A model generated the notes under the pieces. It searched no databases. It was not told where the DNA came from and saw only the letters and a list, made by a program, of their open reading frames with translations. Of a stretch of DNA of 64,000 nt, positions 30,840 to 39,411 are shown piece after piece. Location of the stretch: NCBI GenBank assembly GCA_014360005.1, contig JACIYI010000002.1:186001-250000 (forward strand). Reading direction: 5' to 3'. Every line of letters begins with the position of its first letter. Positions within the stretch are counted from its first letter, which is position 1. The DNA comes from Candidatus Aminicenantota bacterium (GTDB lineage Bacteria; Acidobacteriota; Aminicenantia; Aminicenantales; Saccharicenantaceae). Made by a program: the position numbers and the translations under genes.

Positions 30840-31509
30840 TTTTTACCCGCCTCTTTTCCAGTTCTGATTCTAAAAAGGCGCAGAGTTCCTCCATTCCCTC
30901 CTCGGTTACGGCGGAGGTCTGGAAGACTTTTAGTTTAGGGTTAATTTCCAGGGCTTCTTTAACAACTCTTTCCCGGTCAAAAGGTAGATAAGGCAGAAGG
31001 TCGCATTTGGTCAGCACAAAAACCTGAGAAGTGATGAAAGCTTCAGGATATTTTTTGGGTTTGTCATCGCCTTCTGGCACAGACAGCAGGACAAACCTGA
31101 GGCTTTCTCCCAGGTCAAAACTGGCCGGACAGACCAGGTTGCCCACGTTTTCTATGAACAGGAAATCCAGGTCAGCCGGAATCTGGTCAAAAATCCGGGC
31201 CAGCATCTTAGCTTCCAGATGACAGGCGCCGTGCGTGGTAATCTGCCAGGCCGGCAGGCCAATTTTTCTTATTCTTTCGGCGTCCCTTTCTGTTTCCACA
31301 TCACCTTCAACTACACCCATGCGGTATTTTCCCTGGAGCTTCTGGCCGATTTTTTCCAGCAGCGAAGTTTTACCCGAACCAGGAGAACTCAGCAGGTTTA
31401 CGGCCAGGATGCCGCTTTCCTGGAGTTTCTTCCGGATGGCAGCAGCTATCTTTTTGTTGGAGCCGAGAATATCCTCAAGCACCAGGACTTCTTTTTTTGC
31501 TTTTTCCAT
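30832..31509 (-). CDS. hypB: Hydrogenase nickel incorporation GTPase HypB
   Basis: 225-residue SIMIBI GTPase. The P-loop is SSPGSGKTSLLE, the metal-site block is TTHGACHLEAKM, and LTKCDLLPY supplies guanine specificity. The N-terminal His-rich nickel-storage stretch seen in some HypB proteins is absent. It starts inside the end of the protease gene (35-nt overlap) and overlaps hypA, so the maturation genes are translationally chained. Confidence 0.95.
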   Translation of the reverse strand: MEKAKKEVLVLEDILGSNKKIAAAIRKKLQESGILAVNLLSSPGSGKTSLLEKIGQKLQGKYRMGVVEGDVETERDAERIRKIGLPAWQITTHGACHLEAKMLARIFDQIPADLDFLFIENVGNLVCPASFDLGESLRFVLLSVPEGDDKPKKYPEAFITSQVFVLTKCDLLPYLPFDRERVVKEALEINPKLKVFQTSAVTEEGMEELCAFLESELEKRRVKNA

Positions 31510-32023
31510 TTTTTCTTCTTCCGCTTTTAATTTTTGGCTCAGCCTTCTCAGCCATTATAGCAGATGATTTTAGAAGTGAAGATGGCTGCTTCAGGATTCC
31601 CAGGAGAAAGGCCAGGGCCTGTCTGAGATTCTCCCGGGCTTTATGGCTGAGTTTCTCCCCCGGCTCGAATTCATAACCTCTGATGCCCAGAATATAAACT
31701 GCCGGGGCTTTTTTATAAAGCTTTTGGCAGAGAAAAGCCACGGCCGCTGGGGGCAGGGAGTGGCTGGTAAAGGTGAAATCCCCGGCCGGTTTTACCTTCC
31801 GGAAAATAAAGGGTCCGGGGCCAGTCTTCAGGGCGTCGGCCACGATTACCAGGTCCTGGTCGGAAAACAACAGAGAATCTTCCACCTGAAGCTGATAATC
31901 AACTTCCAGACGCAGACCCGGGATTTTCTTCTTTTCTAGTCGGGCCAACAGGGCTGGGCCCAGGCCGTCATCCTGCCGACCAGGGTTGCCGATTCCATAG
32001 ATCAGGATTTTTGTTTTGGGCAC
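31475..32023 (-). CDS. Hydrogenase maturation endopeptidase (HoxW/HycI family)
   Basis: 182 residues. The opening ILIYGIGNPGRQDDGLGPALL carries the family's nickel-sensing acidic residue (GRQDDGLG), and the middle IVADALKTG supplies a second one. The enzyme removes the C-terminal peptide of the large subunit after nickel insertion; its substrate is surely HoxH, 11 nt upstream, which has a matching cleavable tail. The C-terminal 30 residues (KIKSGRRKNGKSKKRSPGA) are an extra basic tail read over the start of hypB. Confidence 0.92.
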   Translation of the reverse strand: MPKTKILIYGIGNPGRQDDGLGPALLARLEKKKIPGLRLEVDYQLQVEDSLLFSDQDLVIVADALKTGPGPFIFRKVKPAGDFTFTSHSLPPAAVAFLCQKLYKKAPAVYILGIRGYEFEPGEKLSHKARENLRQALAFLLGILKQPSSLLKSSAIMAEKAEPKIKSGRRKNGKSKKRSPGA

Positions 32024-32034
32024 GGCGTCCGTGT

Positions 32035-33483
32035 TTATTTTCTCTTCCGGTCGAGAAGGCGGCCGCTGGAATCGAGCAGTTCCACTTCGAGCGGCATCTG
32101 GCCCAGAGCGTGAGTGGCGCAGCTCAGGCAGGGGTCATAGGCCCGGATGGCCACTTCCACCCGGTTCAGCAGCCCTTCGGTTATCTCTGGTTTTCCTGAG
32201 ATGTACTCTTCGGCCACCAGTTTGACCGCTTCATTGTAAGCCTGGTTATTATTGGTGGTGGAAACTATCAGGTTGGCCATGGTTACCTGGTCTTCGTCGT
32301 TAATCTGATAATGATGGAACAGAGTCCCCCGCGGGGCTTCAAGCAGGCCGATGCCTTCGTGTTTCTTTTTGCCTTTTTTAACCAGCTTGTCCCCGGTAAT
32401 ATCTTTATCGTTCAGCAGTTCTTTTATAACTTCGGCCGCGTGCAGGGCCTCAATCAGCCTGGCCCAGTGACTGTGGAGAGTCATGTTGTTAGGCCGGCCG
32501 CTGGTATACGCCTTGTATTCTTCAAACTCCTTCTGGGCCCGGGGGCTGGGAATGAAATCGCAGGTATTGAGTCTGGCAATGGGCCCCACCCGGTACCAGC
32601 CCTTTTCTTTCCCCAGTTTCTTGAGATAGGGGAACTTCATGTAGCTGAAATTCCGGACTTCCTCCCCGATGTATTCCAGGTAGTCCTGGTAATCGACATC
32701 GTTGAGGATTTTCCGACCCTCGGCATCCACCGCCCGCAGCACCCCGTGGTAGAAATCCAGGGCCCCATCCTTTCGCACCAGGCTGAGATGGTTGGAGGGG
32801 AAGCGGGCAAAATTATCCAGAACGTCCCTGTTTTCTCTGTGCAATTTTTTGAACAGCAGGATGGCTTCCTGAGCCCAGTCAATCATGGTGTCAACATTGT
32901 AGGGAGCCGGGGATTTCAGGAAGACCTCCCTTTCTTCCGGGGTCAGGCTCTTGTTGACTCCGCCAGGGATGGCTCCGGTGCCGTGAATCTTCTTGCCGGC
33001 CGTGGCCTTGATTATTTCCTGCCCGAACTTCCTGAGGAGAACCCCTTTGACCGCAATTTCTTTATGGAATCTGGCCACCCCGATGATGTTCCTGAGGGCC
33101 GGGTCAGCGTCGAAGCCGAACAGCAGGTCGGGCGAAGCCAGGTGGAAGAAGTGCAGGGCATGCGACTGGAGCATCTGTCCATAGTGCATCAGACGGCGGA
33201 TTTTTTCGGCCGTCGGGGTCAGCTTTTCGGGAGGAACGCCGACAATCACATCCATGGCCTTGGCCCCGGCCAGGTGATGGCTGACCGGGCAGATGCCGCA
33301 CAGGCGCTGCACCAGCACCGGGATTTCCCAGTAGGGCCGGCCCTGGACGAAGCGCTCAAAGCCGCGGAATTCCACCACGTGGAAGCGGGCCTGCGATACC
33401 TGTCCGTTATCATCCAGGCGAATGGTAACTTTACCGTGTCCTTCAACTCTGGTTACCGGTTCTATGGTTATCTTTCTGGCCAT
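32035..33483 (-). CDS. hoxH: NAD-coupled [NiFe] hydrogenase large subunit
   Basis: 482 residues with the NiFe active site. The N-terminal ligands are in RLCGICPVSHH (Cys62, Cys65) and the C-terminal ligands in DPCLSCATH (Cys452, Cys455). A 24-residue tail after His458 (ALGQMPLEVELL...) is the peptide the neighbouring protease should remove. Sequence type and the HoxF/HoxU/HoxY neighbours place it in group 3 (soluble, cofactor-coupled), closest in layout to the bidirectional NAD-linked 3d type. All cysteines are present; none is a Sec codon. The direction of use is unknown: NADH-driven H2 release during fermentation is the simplest guess. Confidence 0.94.
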   Translation of the reverse strand: MARKITIEPVTRVEGHGKVTIRLDDNGQVSQARFHVVEFRGFERFVQGRPYWEIPVLVQRLCGICPVSHHLAGAKAMDVIVGVPPEKLTPTAEKIRRLMHYGQMLQSHALHFFHLASPDLLFGFDADPALRNIIGVARFHKEIAVKGVLLRKFGQEIIKATAGKKIHGTGAIPGGVNKSLTPEEREVFLKSPAPYNVDTMIDWAQEAILLFKKLHRENRDVLDNFARFPSNHLSLVRKDGALDFYHGVLRAVDAEGRKILNDVDYQDYLEYIGEEVRNFSYMKFPYLKKLGKEKGWYRVGPIARLNTCDFIPSPRAQKEFEEYKAYTSGRPNNMTLHSHWARLIEALHAAEVIKELLNDKDITGDKLVKKGKKKHEGIGLLEAPRGTLFHHYQINDEDQVTMANLIVSTTNNNQAYNEAVKLVAEEYISGKPEITEGLLNRVEVAIRAYDPCLSCATHALGQMPLEVELLDSSGRLLDRKRK

Positions 33484-33496
33484 GTTCTTTTATCCT

Positions 33497-34042
33497 TTAA
33501 TCATATTTTACCAGATCGTATTCCAGACGCAGTGGCCTCCCCTGGATCAGGGCGGTCAGTGCTTCCCAGATCAGGTCAGCCGAAGGCGGACAACCCGGCA
33601 GGAAATAATCAATCTTAACAATTTCGTGGCAGGGATAGACCCGGTCCAGCAGAACCGGGAGGTCCTCGTCGGCCGGGATCAACCGGTCCTCTGGGGCTAC
33701 GGTCGGGGATTTCAGGTAGGCTTCTTCCAGGCATTCCCGGAGGGGAATGGTGTTGCGCATGGCCGGCAGGCCGCCCATGACGGCGCATTCGCCGACCGAG
33801 ACGAGAATCCTGCAGTTCTGTCTGAAGTATCTCAGGACTTCGACGTTTTCGGCGTTGCAGCAGCCGCCCTCGATTAACCCGATGTCCACCGGGCGGCTGA
33901 ATTTCTTGAGATCGTCAATGGGTGACTTATCAAATTCCACCAGTTCAATCAGGTCCAGGATCCTTTCATCAATGTCCAGGAAGGACATGTGGCAGCCGAA
34001 ACATCCGGCTAAAGAGGCGGTGGCGATTACCGGTTTACTCAT
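33497..34042 (-). CDS. hoxY: [NiFe] hydrogenase small subunit HoxY
   Basis: 181-residue electron-transfer subunit of a group 3 hydrogenase. The N-terminal SLAGCFGCHMSFLDID, GGCCNAENVEVLR, SVGECAVMGG and FLPGCPPSADLIWEAL supply the ligands of a proximal [4Fe-4S] cluster. The short form without the extra C-terminal cluster domain of membrane hydrogenases is typical of HoxY. Gaps of 12-13 nt separate it from hoxU and hoxH. Confidence 0.94.
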   Translation of the reverse strand: MSKPVIATASLAGCFGCHMSFLDIDERILDLIELVEFDKSPIDDLKKFSRPVDIGLIEGGCCNAENVEVLRYFRQNCRILVSVGECAVMGGLPAMRNTIPLRECLEEAYLKSPTVAPEDRLIPADEDLPVLLDRVYPCHEIVKIDYFLPGCPPSADLIWEALTALIQGRPLRLEYDLVKYD

Positions 34043-34054
34043 GTTCTTACCTCG

Positions 34055-34753
34055 TCATTTCTTGTCTTCGATTTCACTGCCGATAGGCCGGTGGTCAAAC
34101 TTGCGCTTACCGATAGGAATACGGAAGCCCACTTCCTTTTTCAGTATGGCCCCGACCGGACAGATCTCCATGGCTTTCTGGGCTTCTTCTTCGGATAGCT
34201 TGGCGGCCAGTTTTCTATCGACATTAATCCTGACCCGGCCGGACCGGTTTTTCATAGCGAAAATCTTCTTCCCGTCCCTGGTCTGGACGGCCCGGATGCA
34301 GCGCTGGCACTGGATACAGCGGTTGTGCTCCAGCAGGAATTTGGGGAAAGCTTCGATATCTTTTTTCGGAAACAGATAGGGGAACTGGGGAACCATAATC
34401 TGGTAGCGGTAAGCCAGGGCTTGCAGCTCGCAGTTGCCGCTCTTTTCACAGATCGGGCAGAAATGGTTGCCTTCGACGAACAGCATTTCGATGATGGCCT
34501 TGCGGTATTCCTCCACTTCGGGGACGTTATTTTCAATCACCATTCCCTGGGTCACGGGCTGGGTACAGGCGGCCATCCACCGGCCATTGACCCGAACTGA
34601 ACAGACGCGACAGCTACCGACCGGTTTCAGCCCTTCAAAATGGCACAGCACCGGGATGTAAACCCCGTTGGCCACGGCCGCTTCATAGATGGTCTGGCCG
34701 GCCTCGGCCTGGCACTCTTTTCCGTCAATGGTGAATTTTATTGGATCAGGCAT
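34055..34753 (-). CDS. hoxU: Hydrogenase diaphorase Fe-S subunit HoxU
   Basis: 232 residues, similar to the N-terminal part of NuoG. A plant-type [2Fe-2S] domain (VLCHFEGLKPVGSCRVC ... AACTQ) is followed by the His-Cys3 cluster (GNHFCPICEKSGNC) and a further cysteine set (CIQCQRC ... EICPVGAI). It links HoxF to HoxY. The frame is open 13 codons further up, but MPDPIKFTIDG with AGGAGG 9 nt before it is the likely start, giving an 8-nt overlap with hoxF. Confidence 0.92.
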   Translation of the reverse strand: MPDPIKFTIDGKECQAEAGQTIYEAAVANGVYIPVLCHFEGLKPVGSCRVCSVRVNGRWMAACTQPVTQGMVIENNVPEVEEYRKAIIEMLFVEGNHFCPICEKSGNCELQALAYRYQIMVPQFPYLFPKKDIEAFPKFLLEHNRCIQCQRCIRAVQTRDGKKIFAMKNRSGRVRINVDRKLAAKLSEEEAQKAMEICPVGAILKKEVGFRIPIGKRKFDHRPIGSEIEDKK

Positions 34754-36545
34754 GGTCGTTTTCCTCCTGGAATTTTCTTCCGGTAATCTCACAGGCTTCA
34801 GCCACGGCCCGATTAAGGTCGAATTCCGGAATGAAATCAGCCTCCTTATTTACTAGGCTTTTATAGAGTTCCCGGAAATTGGCCAGGGTGGTCAGAACCG
34901 GGTTGGGCGAAGTCTGCCCCAGGCCACAGCGGCTCATTGACTTGATTATTTTTCCCCAGGCCTCGATTTCTTTGAGGTCCTGGGCGGTGCCCCGCCCGGA
35001 AGCAATTTTTTCGAATTTTTTCTTCAACAGGACGTTTCCAGCCCGGCAGGGCAGGCACCAGCCGCAGCTTTCTTCTATGAAGAACTCGAGGAAATTGCGA
35101 ACGACGGCCAGTAAATCCCGACTCTTATTGAAGATGATAATGGAACCGCCGGTGGCCAGGTCGGAGAAGCAGATTCTCCGTCCGAAACCGGCTTCTGAAA
35201 TGCAGTTACCCGAAGGTCCGCCGACCTGGACCGCCAGGGTGTCTTTGGCTCCTGCCAGGTCCAGAAGTTCTTTTATGGTCAGCCCGTATTCCACTTCATA
35301 AATTCCGGGTCGGTCACAATCCCCGGAAACGCTCAGGACCTTGGTCCCGGCTGAGACCGGGGTGCCCATCGACCGGAACCAGCCCGAACCCCGGACCAGT
35401 ATCTGGGTGGCCGTGGCCAGGGTCTCAACGTTATTGACGGTGCTGGGCAGGTTAAGATAGCCTTTCTGCACCGGAAACGGAGGCCGGTCTCTCGGCTCGC
35501 CTCTTTTTCCTTCGGCCGATTCGATCAGGGCCGATTCCTCGCCGCAGATGTAGGCCCCGGCCCCCATCTTGATTTCGATGTCGAAATCGAATCCCCGACC
35601 GGCGATATTCTGACCCAGCCAGCCCTGTTCCCTCATCTTCTGCAGGACCAGTTCCAGGTACCGGCGCAGGTAGGTGTATTCGTGCCTCAGGTAAAGGAAG
35701 CCCAGCTTGGCTCCTACGGCGTAACCGGCGATGGCCATGCCTTCAAAAACCATCTGCGGCCTTTCAGTCAGGATAACCCGGTCCTTAAAGGTCCCGGGCT
35801 CGCCTTCATCGGCGTTGCAGATGACAAAGTGCTGCTCGCCCTTTTCCTTTCGGCAGAATTCCCATTTCAAGCCGGTGGGGAAGCCAGCCCCACCCCGCCC
35901 GAGGAGGTTGGCCTTCTTCACTTCGTCGATGACAGCTTCCGGGGTCAGGGACAGAGCTCTGGTTAGGGCCTGGCCAGCTGAGTAGTCGCCAAAGACCACC
36001 GGGCCCGTTTGCCTGATGTTGTTCCTGACCATGGCCCGGACGAGTTCATGGCTGTTGGCCCCGTCGCCCGTCTCTTCCACCATGTCCTGCACAGCCTGGC
36101 CGGCCTTCATCGCGCTCACCAGCCTTTTGACCTTCTCTGGAGCAAGGCAGGTGAAAACGACGCCGTTGATGAGAGCGGCTGGTTCCTGGTCATTCATCCC
36201 GATGCAGGATGTTTCCAGCAGGGTGACCAGGCCGTCAGCGGAAGTCTCACCAAAACGGCAACCGGTTTCCTGCTCCAGGGCCTGAGCTACTTTTTCCCGC
36301 CCGGCCATTTCGGCCGTTATGGAGTTGTTCAAGTGAACAACGTATTTTCCCAGCGGCCGGTCAGATAGAAAGTGGTAAAAACTGATTACCCCTTCCACCT
36401 CGGCCCGGGAAAGTCCGAGGTTTTCGGCCACGGCCTGGATAGCCTTATCCGAAATGAAGCCCTCGGCTGATTGAATTTCTTTCAGGATTTCAATCAACCG
36501 GGTTCGGTCTTTCCTGTATTTTGGCAGAATTTTCTTATAATCCAT
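34746..36545 (-). CDS. hoxF: Hydrogenase diaphorase HoxF (NuoE-NuoF fusion)
   Basis: 599-residue NAD(H)-binding subunit. Residues 1-150 are NuoE-like but keep only one of the usual cluster cysteines (LLETSCIGMNDQEP), the pattern I associate with HoxF rather than complex I. Residues 190-590 are NuoF-like: GRGGAGFPTGLKW (FMN), GAGAYICGEESALIESAEGKRG (NADH) and EESCGWCLPCRAGN with a later Cys for a [4Fe-4S] cluster. The first gene of hoxF-hoxU-hoxY-hoxH-protease-hypB-hypA, it diverges from gatC; AT-rich TATGAT/TATAAA sequence about 30 nt upstream probably holds the operon promoter. Confidence 0.93.
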   Translation of the reverse strand: MDYKKILPKYRKDRTRLIEILKEIQSAEGFISDKAIQAVAENLGLSRAEVEGVISFYHFLSDRPLGKYVVHLNNSITAEMAGREKVAQALEQETGCRFGETSADGLVTLLETSCIGMNDQEPAALINGVVFTCLAPEKVKRLVSAMKAGQAVQDMVEETGDGANSHELVRAMVRNNIRQTGPVVFGDYSAGQALTRALSLTPEAVIDEVKKANLLGRGGAGFPTGLKWEFCRKEKGEQHFVICNADEGEPGTFKDRVILTERPQMVFEGMAIAGYAVGAKLGFLYLRHEYTYLRRYLELVLQKMREQGWLGQNIAGRGFDFDIEIKMGAGAYICGEESALIESAEGKRGEPRDRPPFPVQKGYLNLPSTVNNVETLATATQILVRGSGWFRSMGTPVSAGTKVLSVSGDCDRPGIYEVEYGLTIKELLDLAGAKDTLAVQVGGPSGNCISEAGFGRRICFSDLATGGSIIIFNKSRDLLAVVRNFLEFFIEESCGWCLPCRAGNVLLKKKFEKIASGRGTAQDLKEIEAWGKIIKSMSRCGLGQTSPNPVLTTLANFRELYKSLVNKEADFIPEFDLNRAVAEACEITGRKFQEENDHA

Positions 36546-36610
36546 ATCAAACCCCTGGATAAAATTAGAGTTATTTATATCATAATCGCCGGATTTTACA
36601 AAGACTTATC

Positions 36611-36639
36611 TTGTTAAATTTTCTCTTATTTTCTATAAT
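36611..36639 (+). promoter_or_regulatory. gatC promoter, leaderless or near-leaderless
   Basis: TTGTTA (36611-36616), a 17-nt spacer and perfect TATAAT (36634-36639). The predicted start site falls on or one base before the ATG at 36647, leaving no room for a Shine-Dalgarno. Confidence 0.75.
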
Positions 36640-36646
36640 GCTAAAC

Positions 36647-36928
36647 ATGAAAGTTGACCTCGAACATCTCAGCCGGCTGGCCAATCTGGAACTGACAGAA
36701 AAAGAAAAGGAATTACTGCCCGGCCAGATGGAAAAAATAATAGACTGGGTCGGACAGCTGTCCCGTCTGCCGACTCCGGAAGAAGAAAAATACAGCCCGG
36801 TGGATTTCAGCCTGAGGCTGGAAGACGACCTGGTGCAGAAATCTCTACCTCAGTCCGAGGTCCTGAACCTGGCCCCCGACAAGGCCGGTGATTTCATAAA
36901 AGTCCCGAGGGTTTTGCCAGAAAAATGA
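36647..36928 (+). CDS. gatC: Asp-tRNA(Asn)/Glu-tRNA(Gln) amidotransferase subunit C
   Basis: 93-residue GatC, a small subunit that stabilises GatA in the tRNA-dependent amidotransferase. Family features: MKVDLEHLSRLANLELTEKEKE at the start and PVDFSLRLEDDLVQKSLPQSEVLNLAPDKAGDFIKVPRVL at the end. Upstream in-frame codons exist but lie within the promoter, so 36647 is the start; the mRNA appears leaderless. It overlaps gatA by 4 nt. gatB is not in the window. Confidence 0.93.
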   Translation: MKVDLEHLSRLANLELTEKEKELLPGQMEKIIDWVGQLSRLPTPEEEKYSPVDFSLRLEDDLVQKSLPQSEVLNLAPDKAGDFIKVPRVLPEK

Positions 36929-38397
36929 AATACATAGAACTGGGGCTGACCGAAGCGGTGGACCTGGTTAGAAAGGGCCAGGTCAAAGCCGAGGAGATTG
37001 TGGCCAGCTTTATCAGCCACATTGAAGCGGTGGACCGGGAAGTCGGAGCCTACCTGACCACGGTCCCGGAACAGGCTCTCAGCCAGGCCCGGGAGGTGGA
37101 CGGCAAGAAGCACAAGGGCCGGCTGGCCGGGGCGGTGGTGGCTATCAAGGATAATATTGTAACCCGGGGAATCAGGACTACCTGTGGCTCCAGAATCCTG
37201 GAGAATTTTATCCCGCCTTATGATGCCACAGTCATCGAGCGCCTGAAAGCCGAGGATGCCATAATCATCGGGAAGACCAACCTGGACGAGTTCGCCATGG
37301 GTTCCTCCACCGAGAATTCTGCCTTTTTCCCGACCCGCAATCCGTGGGACCTGGACAGGGTGCCTGGCGGTTCCAGCGGGGGGTCGGCTGCGGCGGTAGC
37401 TGCCCTCGAAGCCATGGCTGCCCTCGGTTCTGATACCGGCGGTTCGGTGCGGCAGCCAGCAGCCTTTTGCGGCATAGTCGGGTTGAAACCCACTTACGGA
37501 AGGGTTTCAAGGTATGGTTTGATTGCCTTTGCTTCATCCCTGGACCAGATCGGGCCCATGACCCGTTCGGTTAAAGATTGCGCTCTGGTCACTTCGGCCA
37601 TAGCCGGGTTTGACCCCAGGGATTCGACTTCAGCTGAACTGCCCGTGCCCGATTATCTGTCCGAGCTGGAAAGTCCCGGCCGCCCGGCAAGAATTGCCTT
37701 TCTGGGAGAATCTTCGCTTCAGGGGCTCAGCCCGGAGGTGGCCGAAAACTACCGCCAGGTTCAGCAGATAGTCTCCAACCTGTGTTCAGAAATTACCTTC
37801 CTGGATTTTCCCTCCTGGGAGATGGCCCTGCCCTGCTACTATATTATTGCCCCGTCTGAAGCCAGTTCCAACCTAGCCCGGTATGATGGCGTCAGGTACG
37901 GCTTCCGGGCACCGGCGGCCGAACTGGCTGAGATGTACCAGAAAACCAGGACCGCTGGTTTCGGCAGCGAGGTCAAACGGCGGATTCTGCTGGGGACCTT
38001 TGCCCTGAGTTCAGGTTACTACGAGGCCTACTATGCCCGGGCGGCCAGGGCCCGTCAGGCCATCACCGCCGAACTAAAAGCTGCCCTGGAGAAGGTGGAT
38101 TTTATCCTGACCCCGGCCACTCCCGAACCGGCTTTCAGGCTGGGAGAAAAACAGGACCCGATAGCCATGTATCTTCAGGATTATTTCACCGTGGCTGCCA
38201 GCCTGGCCGGGATACCGGGGATTTCCATCCCTTGCGGGCTAACCGCAGCCGGCCTGCCCCTCGGATTGCAGATTCTTTCCCGGCCGTTCTCGGAATCAGA
38301 ATTATTTAAATTTGCTTTTCTGCTTGAAAATAGTTTAAAATTCAAAAATAATATGTATGGAATTAAAGCCAGAGGAAGGAGGAAGAATGAAAATTAA
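36925..38397 (+). CDS. gatA: Asp-tRNA(Asn)/Glu-tRNA(Gln) amidotransferase subunit A
   Basis: 490-residue amidase that releases ammonia from glutamine for transamidation of mischarged tRNA. The Ser-cisSer-Lys triad is visible: Lys in VVAIKDNIVT, the Gly/Ser signature GGSSGGSAAAVAA and DTGGSVRQPAAFCG. C-terminal GIPGISIPCGLTAAGLPLGLQ is typical. The start overlaps gatC; the end overlaps the next gene by 11 nt. It implies that the cell makes Gln-tRNA(Gln) and/or Asn-tRNA(Asn) indirectly. Confidence 0.96.
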   Translation: MKYIELGLTEAVDLVRKGQVKAEEIVASFISHIEAVDREVGAYLTTVPEQALSQAREVDGKKHKGRLAGAVVAIKDNIVTRGIRTTCGSRILENFIPPYDATVIERLKAEDAIIIGKTNLDEFAMGSSTENSAFFPTRNPWDLDRVPGGSSGGSAAAVAALEAMAALGSDTGGSVRQPAAFCGIVGLKPTYGRVSRYGLIAFASSLDQIGPMTRSVKDCALVTSAIAGFDPRDSTSAELPVPDYLSELESPGRPARIAFLGESSLQGLSPEVAENYRQVQQIVSNLCSEITFLDFPSWEMALPCYYIIAPSEASSNLARYDGVRYGFRAPAAELAEMYQKTRTAGFGSEVKRRILLGTFALSSGYYEAYYARAARARQAITAELKAALEKVDFILTPATPEPAFRLGEKQDPIAMYLQDYFTVAASLAGIPGISIPCGLTAAGLPLGLQILSRPFSESELFKFAFLLENSLKFKNNMYGIKARGRRKNEN

Positions 38398-39082
38398 AAG
38401 CCTTTGGTTGATCGGTCTTATTACGCTTGTCATTCTGGTTTATGCCGCCTGTTCCTCAGCCCCAGAAAAAACCCTGCTGGATAAATATTTCCACGCGGTT
38501 TCGATGAAGGATAACCAGACCATGGCCGCCATGGCCTGGAAGCCGCTGGAAATTGATTACGCCAGCTTCCAAATTCTGGAAACCAGCCCGGAGCAGATTG
38601 AACCAGTTAGCCTTCCAGCCTTAAATGAAAAAGAAGCCGAGGCCAAGAAGAAAGTTGATGACCACATCGGACCGGTGGTGGATGCCAAGGATGAACTGGA
38701 TGCAGCCAAGGATGAACTGGACAATGCCAGGACTCTTGCTGCCAGAGCTGCTCTTAAGAAAAAGGTTGAACAGCTACAGGCCAAATACGACGAGGAATAC
38801 AACATCCATAAAGAACTGCAGAAAATGTACGGTGAGGCCAAAGATGCTGCGGCCAAAGAAGAACAGATCACCCTGTTCTCCCTGGGTCTCAAGAGCCTGC
38901 CGGGCGTTAGGAGCCTCAACGGCGATATTCATATCAAGAATCTGGTAATCAGCGTCAAGAATAAAGCCGGGACTGAGAGAAAGTATAAAGTTGAATTAAG
39001 AAAATATGTGCTGAAAGATGAAACCGGCAAGGTGGCTTACAACGGCCAGTGGAAGATAATCGATTTTGTTCCGGTCAGCTGA
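38387..39082 (+). CDS. Putative lipoprotein with central coiled coil
   Basis: 231 residues. The start is at 38387, behind AGGAGG. A lipoprotein signal ends in the lipobox YAAC (Cys22). Residues about 85-150 form a charged Ala-rich helix (AKDELDAAKDELDNARTLAARAAL), and the C-terminal quarter is strand-rich (IHIKNLVISVKNKAGTERKYKVELRKYVLKDETGK). I do not recognise the family. It overlaps the end of gatA and is thus in its transcript, which may be only positional. Confidence 0.85.
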   Translation: MKIKSLWLIGLITLVILVYAACSSAPEKTLLDKYFHAVSMKDNQTMAAMAWKPLEIDYASFQILETSPEQIEPVSLPALNEKEAEAKKKVDDHIGPVVDAKDELDAAKDELDNARTLAARAALKKKVEQLQAKYDEEYNIHKELQKMYGEAKDAAAKEEQITLFSLGLKSLPGVRSLNGDIHIKNLVISVKNKAGTERKYKVELRKYVLKDETGKVAYNGQWKIIDFVPVS

Positions 39083-39129
39083 GACTGACTGGGTTTGGAG
39101 CTGGTTGGGATTAACAACGACCGGGCTTA

Positions 39130-39157
39130 TTGACTTTTTCCAATTTTCAGCTATAAA
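39130..39157 (+). promoter_or_regulatory. Promoter of the tRNA-Lys/tRNA-Glu unit
   Basis: TTGACT (39130-39135), a 16-nt spacer, TATAAA (39152-39157), about 25 nt before the tRNA-Lys 5' end. The composition is clearly AT-rich against its surroundings. Confidence 0.7.
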
Positions 39158-39182
39158 TAAACTTTCTTGCTCTCTGGAAAAG

Positions 39183-39254
39183 GGGCCGTTAGCTCAGAGG
39201 GAGAGCACCGGCCTTTTAAGCCGGGTGTCGCTGGTTCGAGTCCAGCACGGCTCA
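39183..39254 (+). tRNA. tRNA-Lys (anticodon TTT)
   Basis: Acceptor GGGCCGT pairs with ACGGCTC (one G-U), D stem GCTC/GAGC, anticodon arm CCGGC-CTTTTAA-GCCGG, T arm GCTGG-TTCGAGT-CCAGC, discriminator A. CCA is not encoded, unlike both tRNA-Val genes of the window. tRNA-Glu follows after 5 nt. Confidence 0.95.
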
Positions 39255-39259
39255 TTTGC

Positions 39260-39334
39260 GCCCCTGTCGTCTAGCCCGGCCTAGGACATCGCCCTTTCAA
39301 GGCGGCAACACGGGTTCGAATCCCGTCGGGGGCG
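39260..39334 (+). tRNA. tRNA-Glu (anticodon TTC)
   Basis: Acceptor GCCCCTG pairs with CGGGGGC (one T-G), anticodon arm TCGCC-CTTTCAA-GGCGG with anticodon TTC, T arm ACGGG-TTCGAAT-CCCGT, discriminator G, CCA not encoded. It is separated from tRNA-Lys by 5 nt, so both come from one precursor. An AT-rich T-run follows at 39338-39343. Confidence 0.95.
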
Positions 39335-39411
39335 CTATTTTTTTATCAGGTGATTTCAATGATTTCTGCAGGAAAGAAATTCCGGGGATAATCAGACCGC
39401 TCGAGCGAAGC

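Noticed and set aside
32035..33483. A selenocysteine codon in the hydrogenase large subunit
   Set aside because: All four nickel ligands are ordinary cysteines and there is no in-frame TGA.
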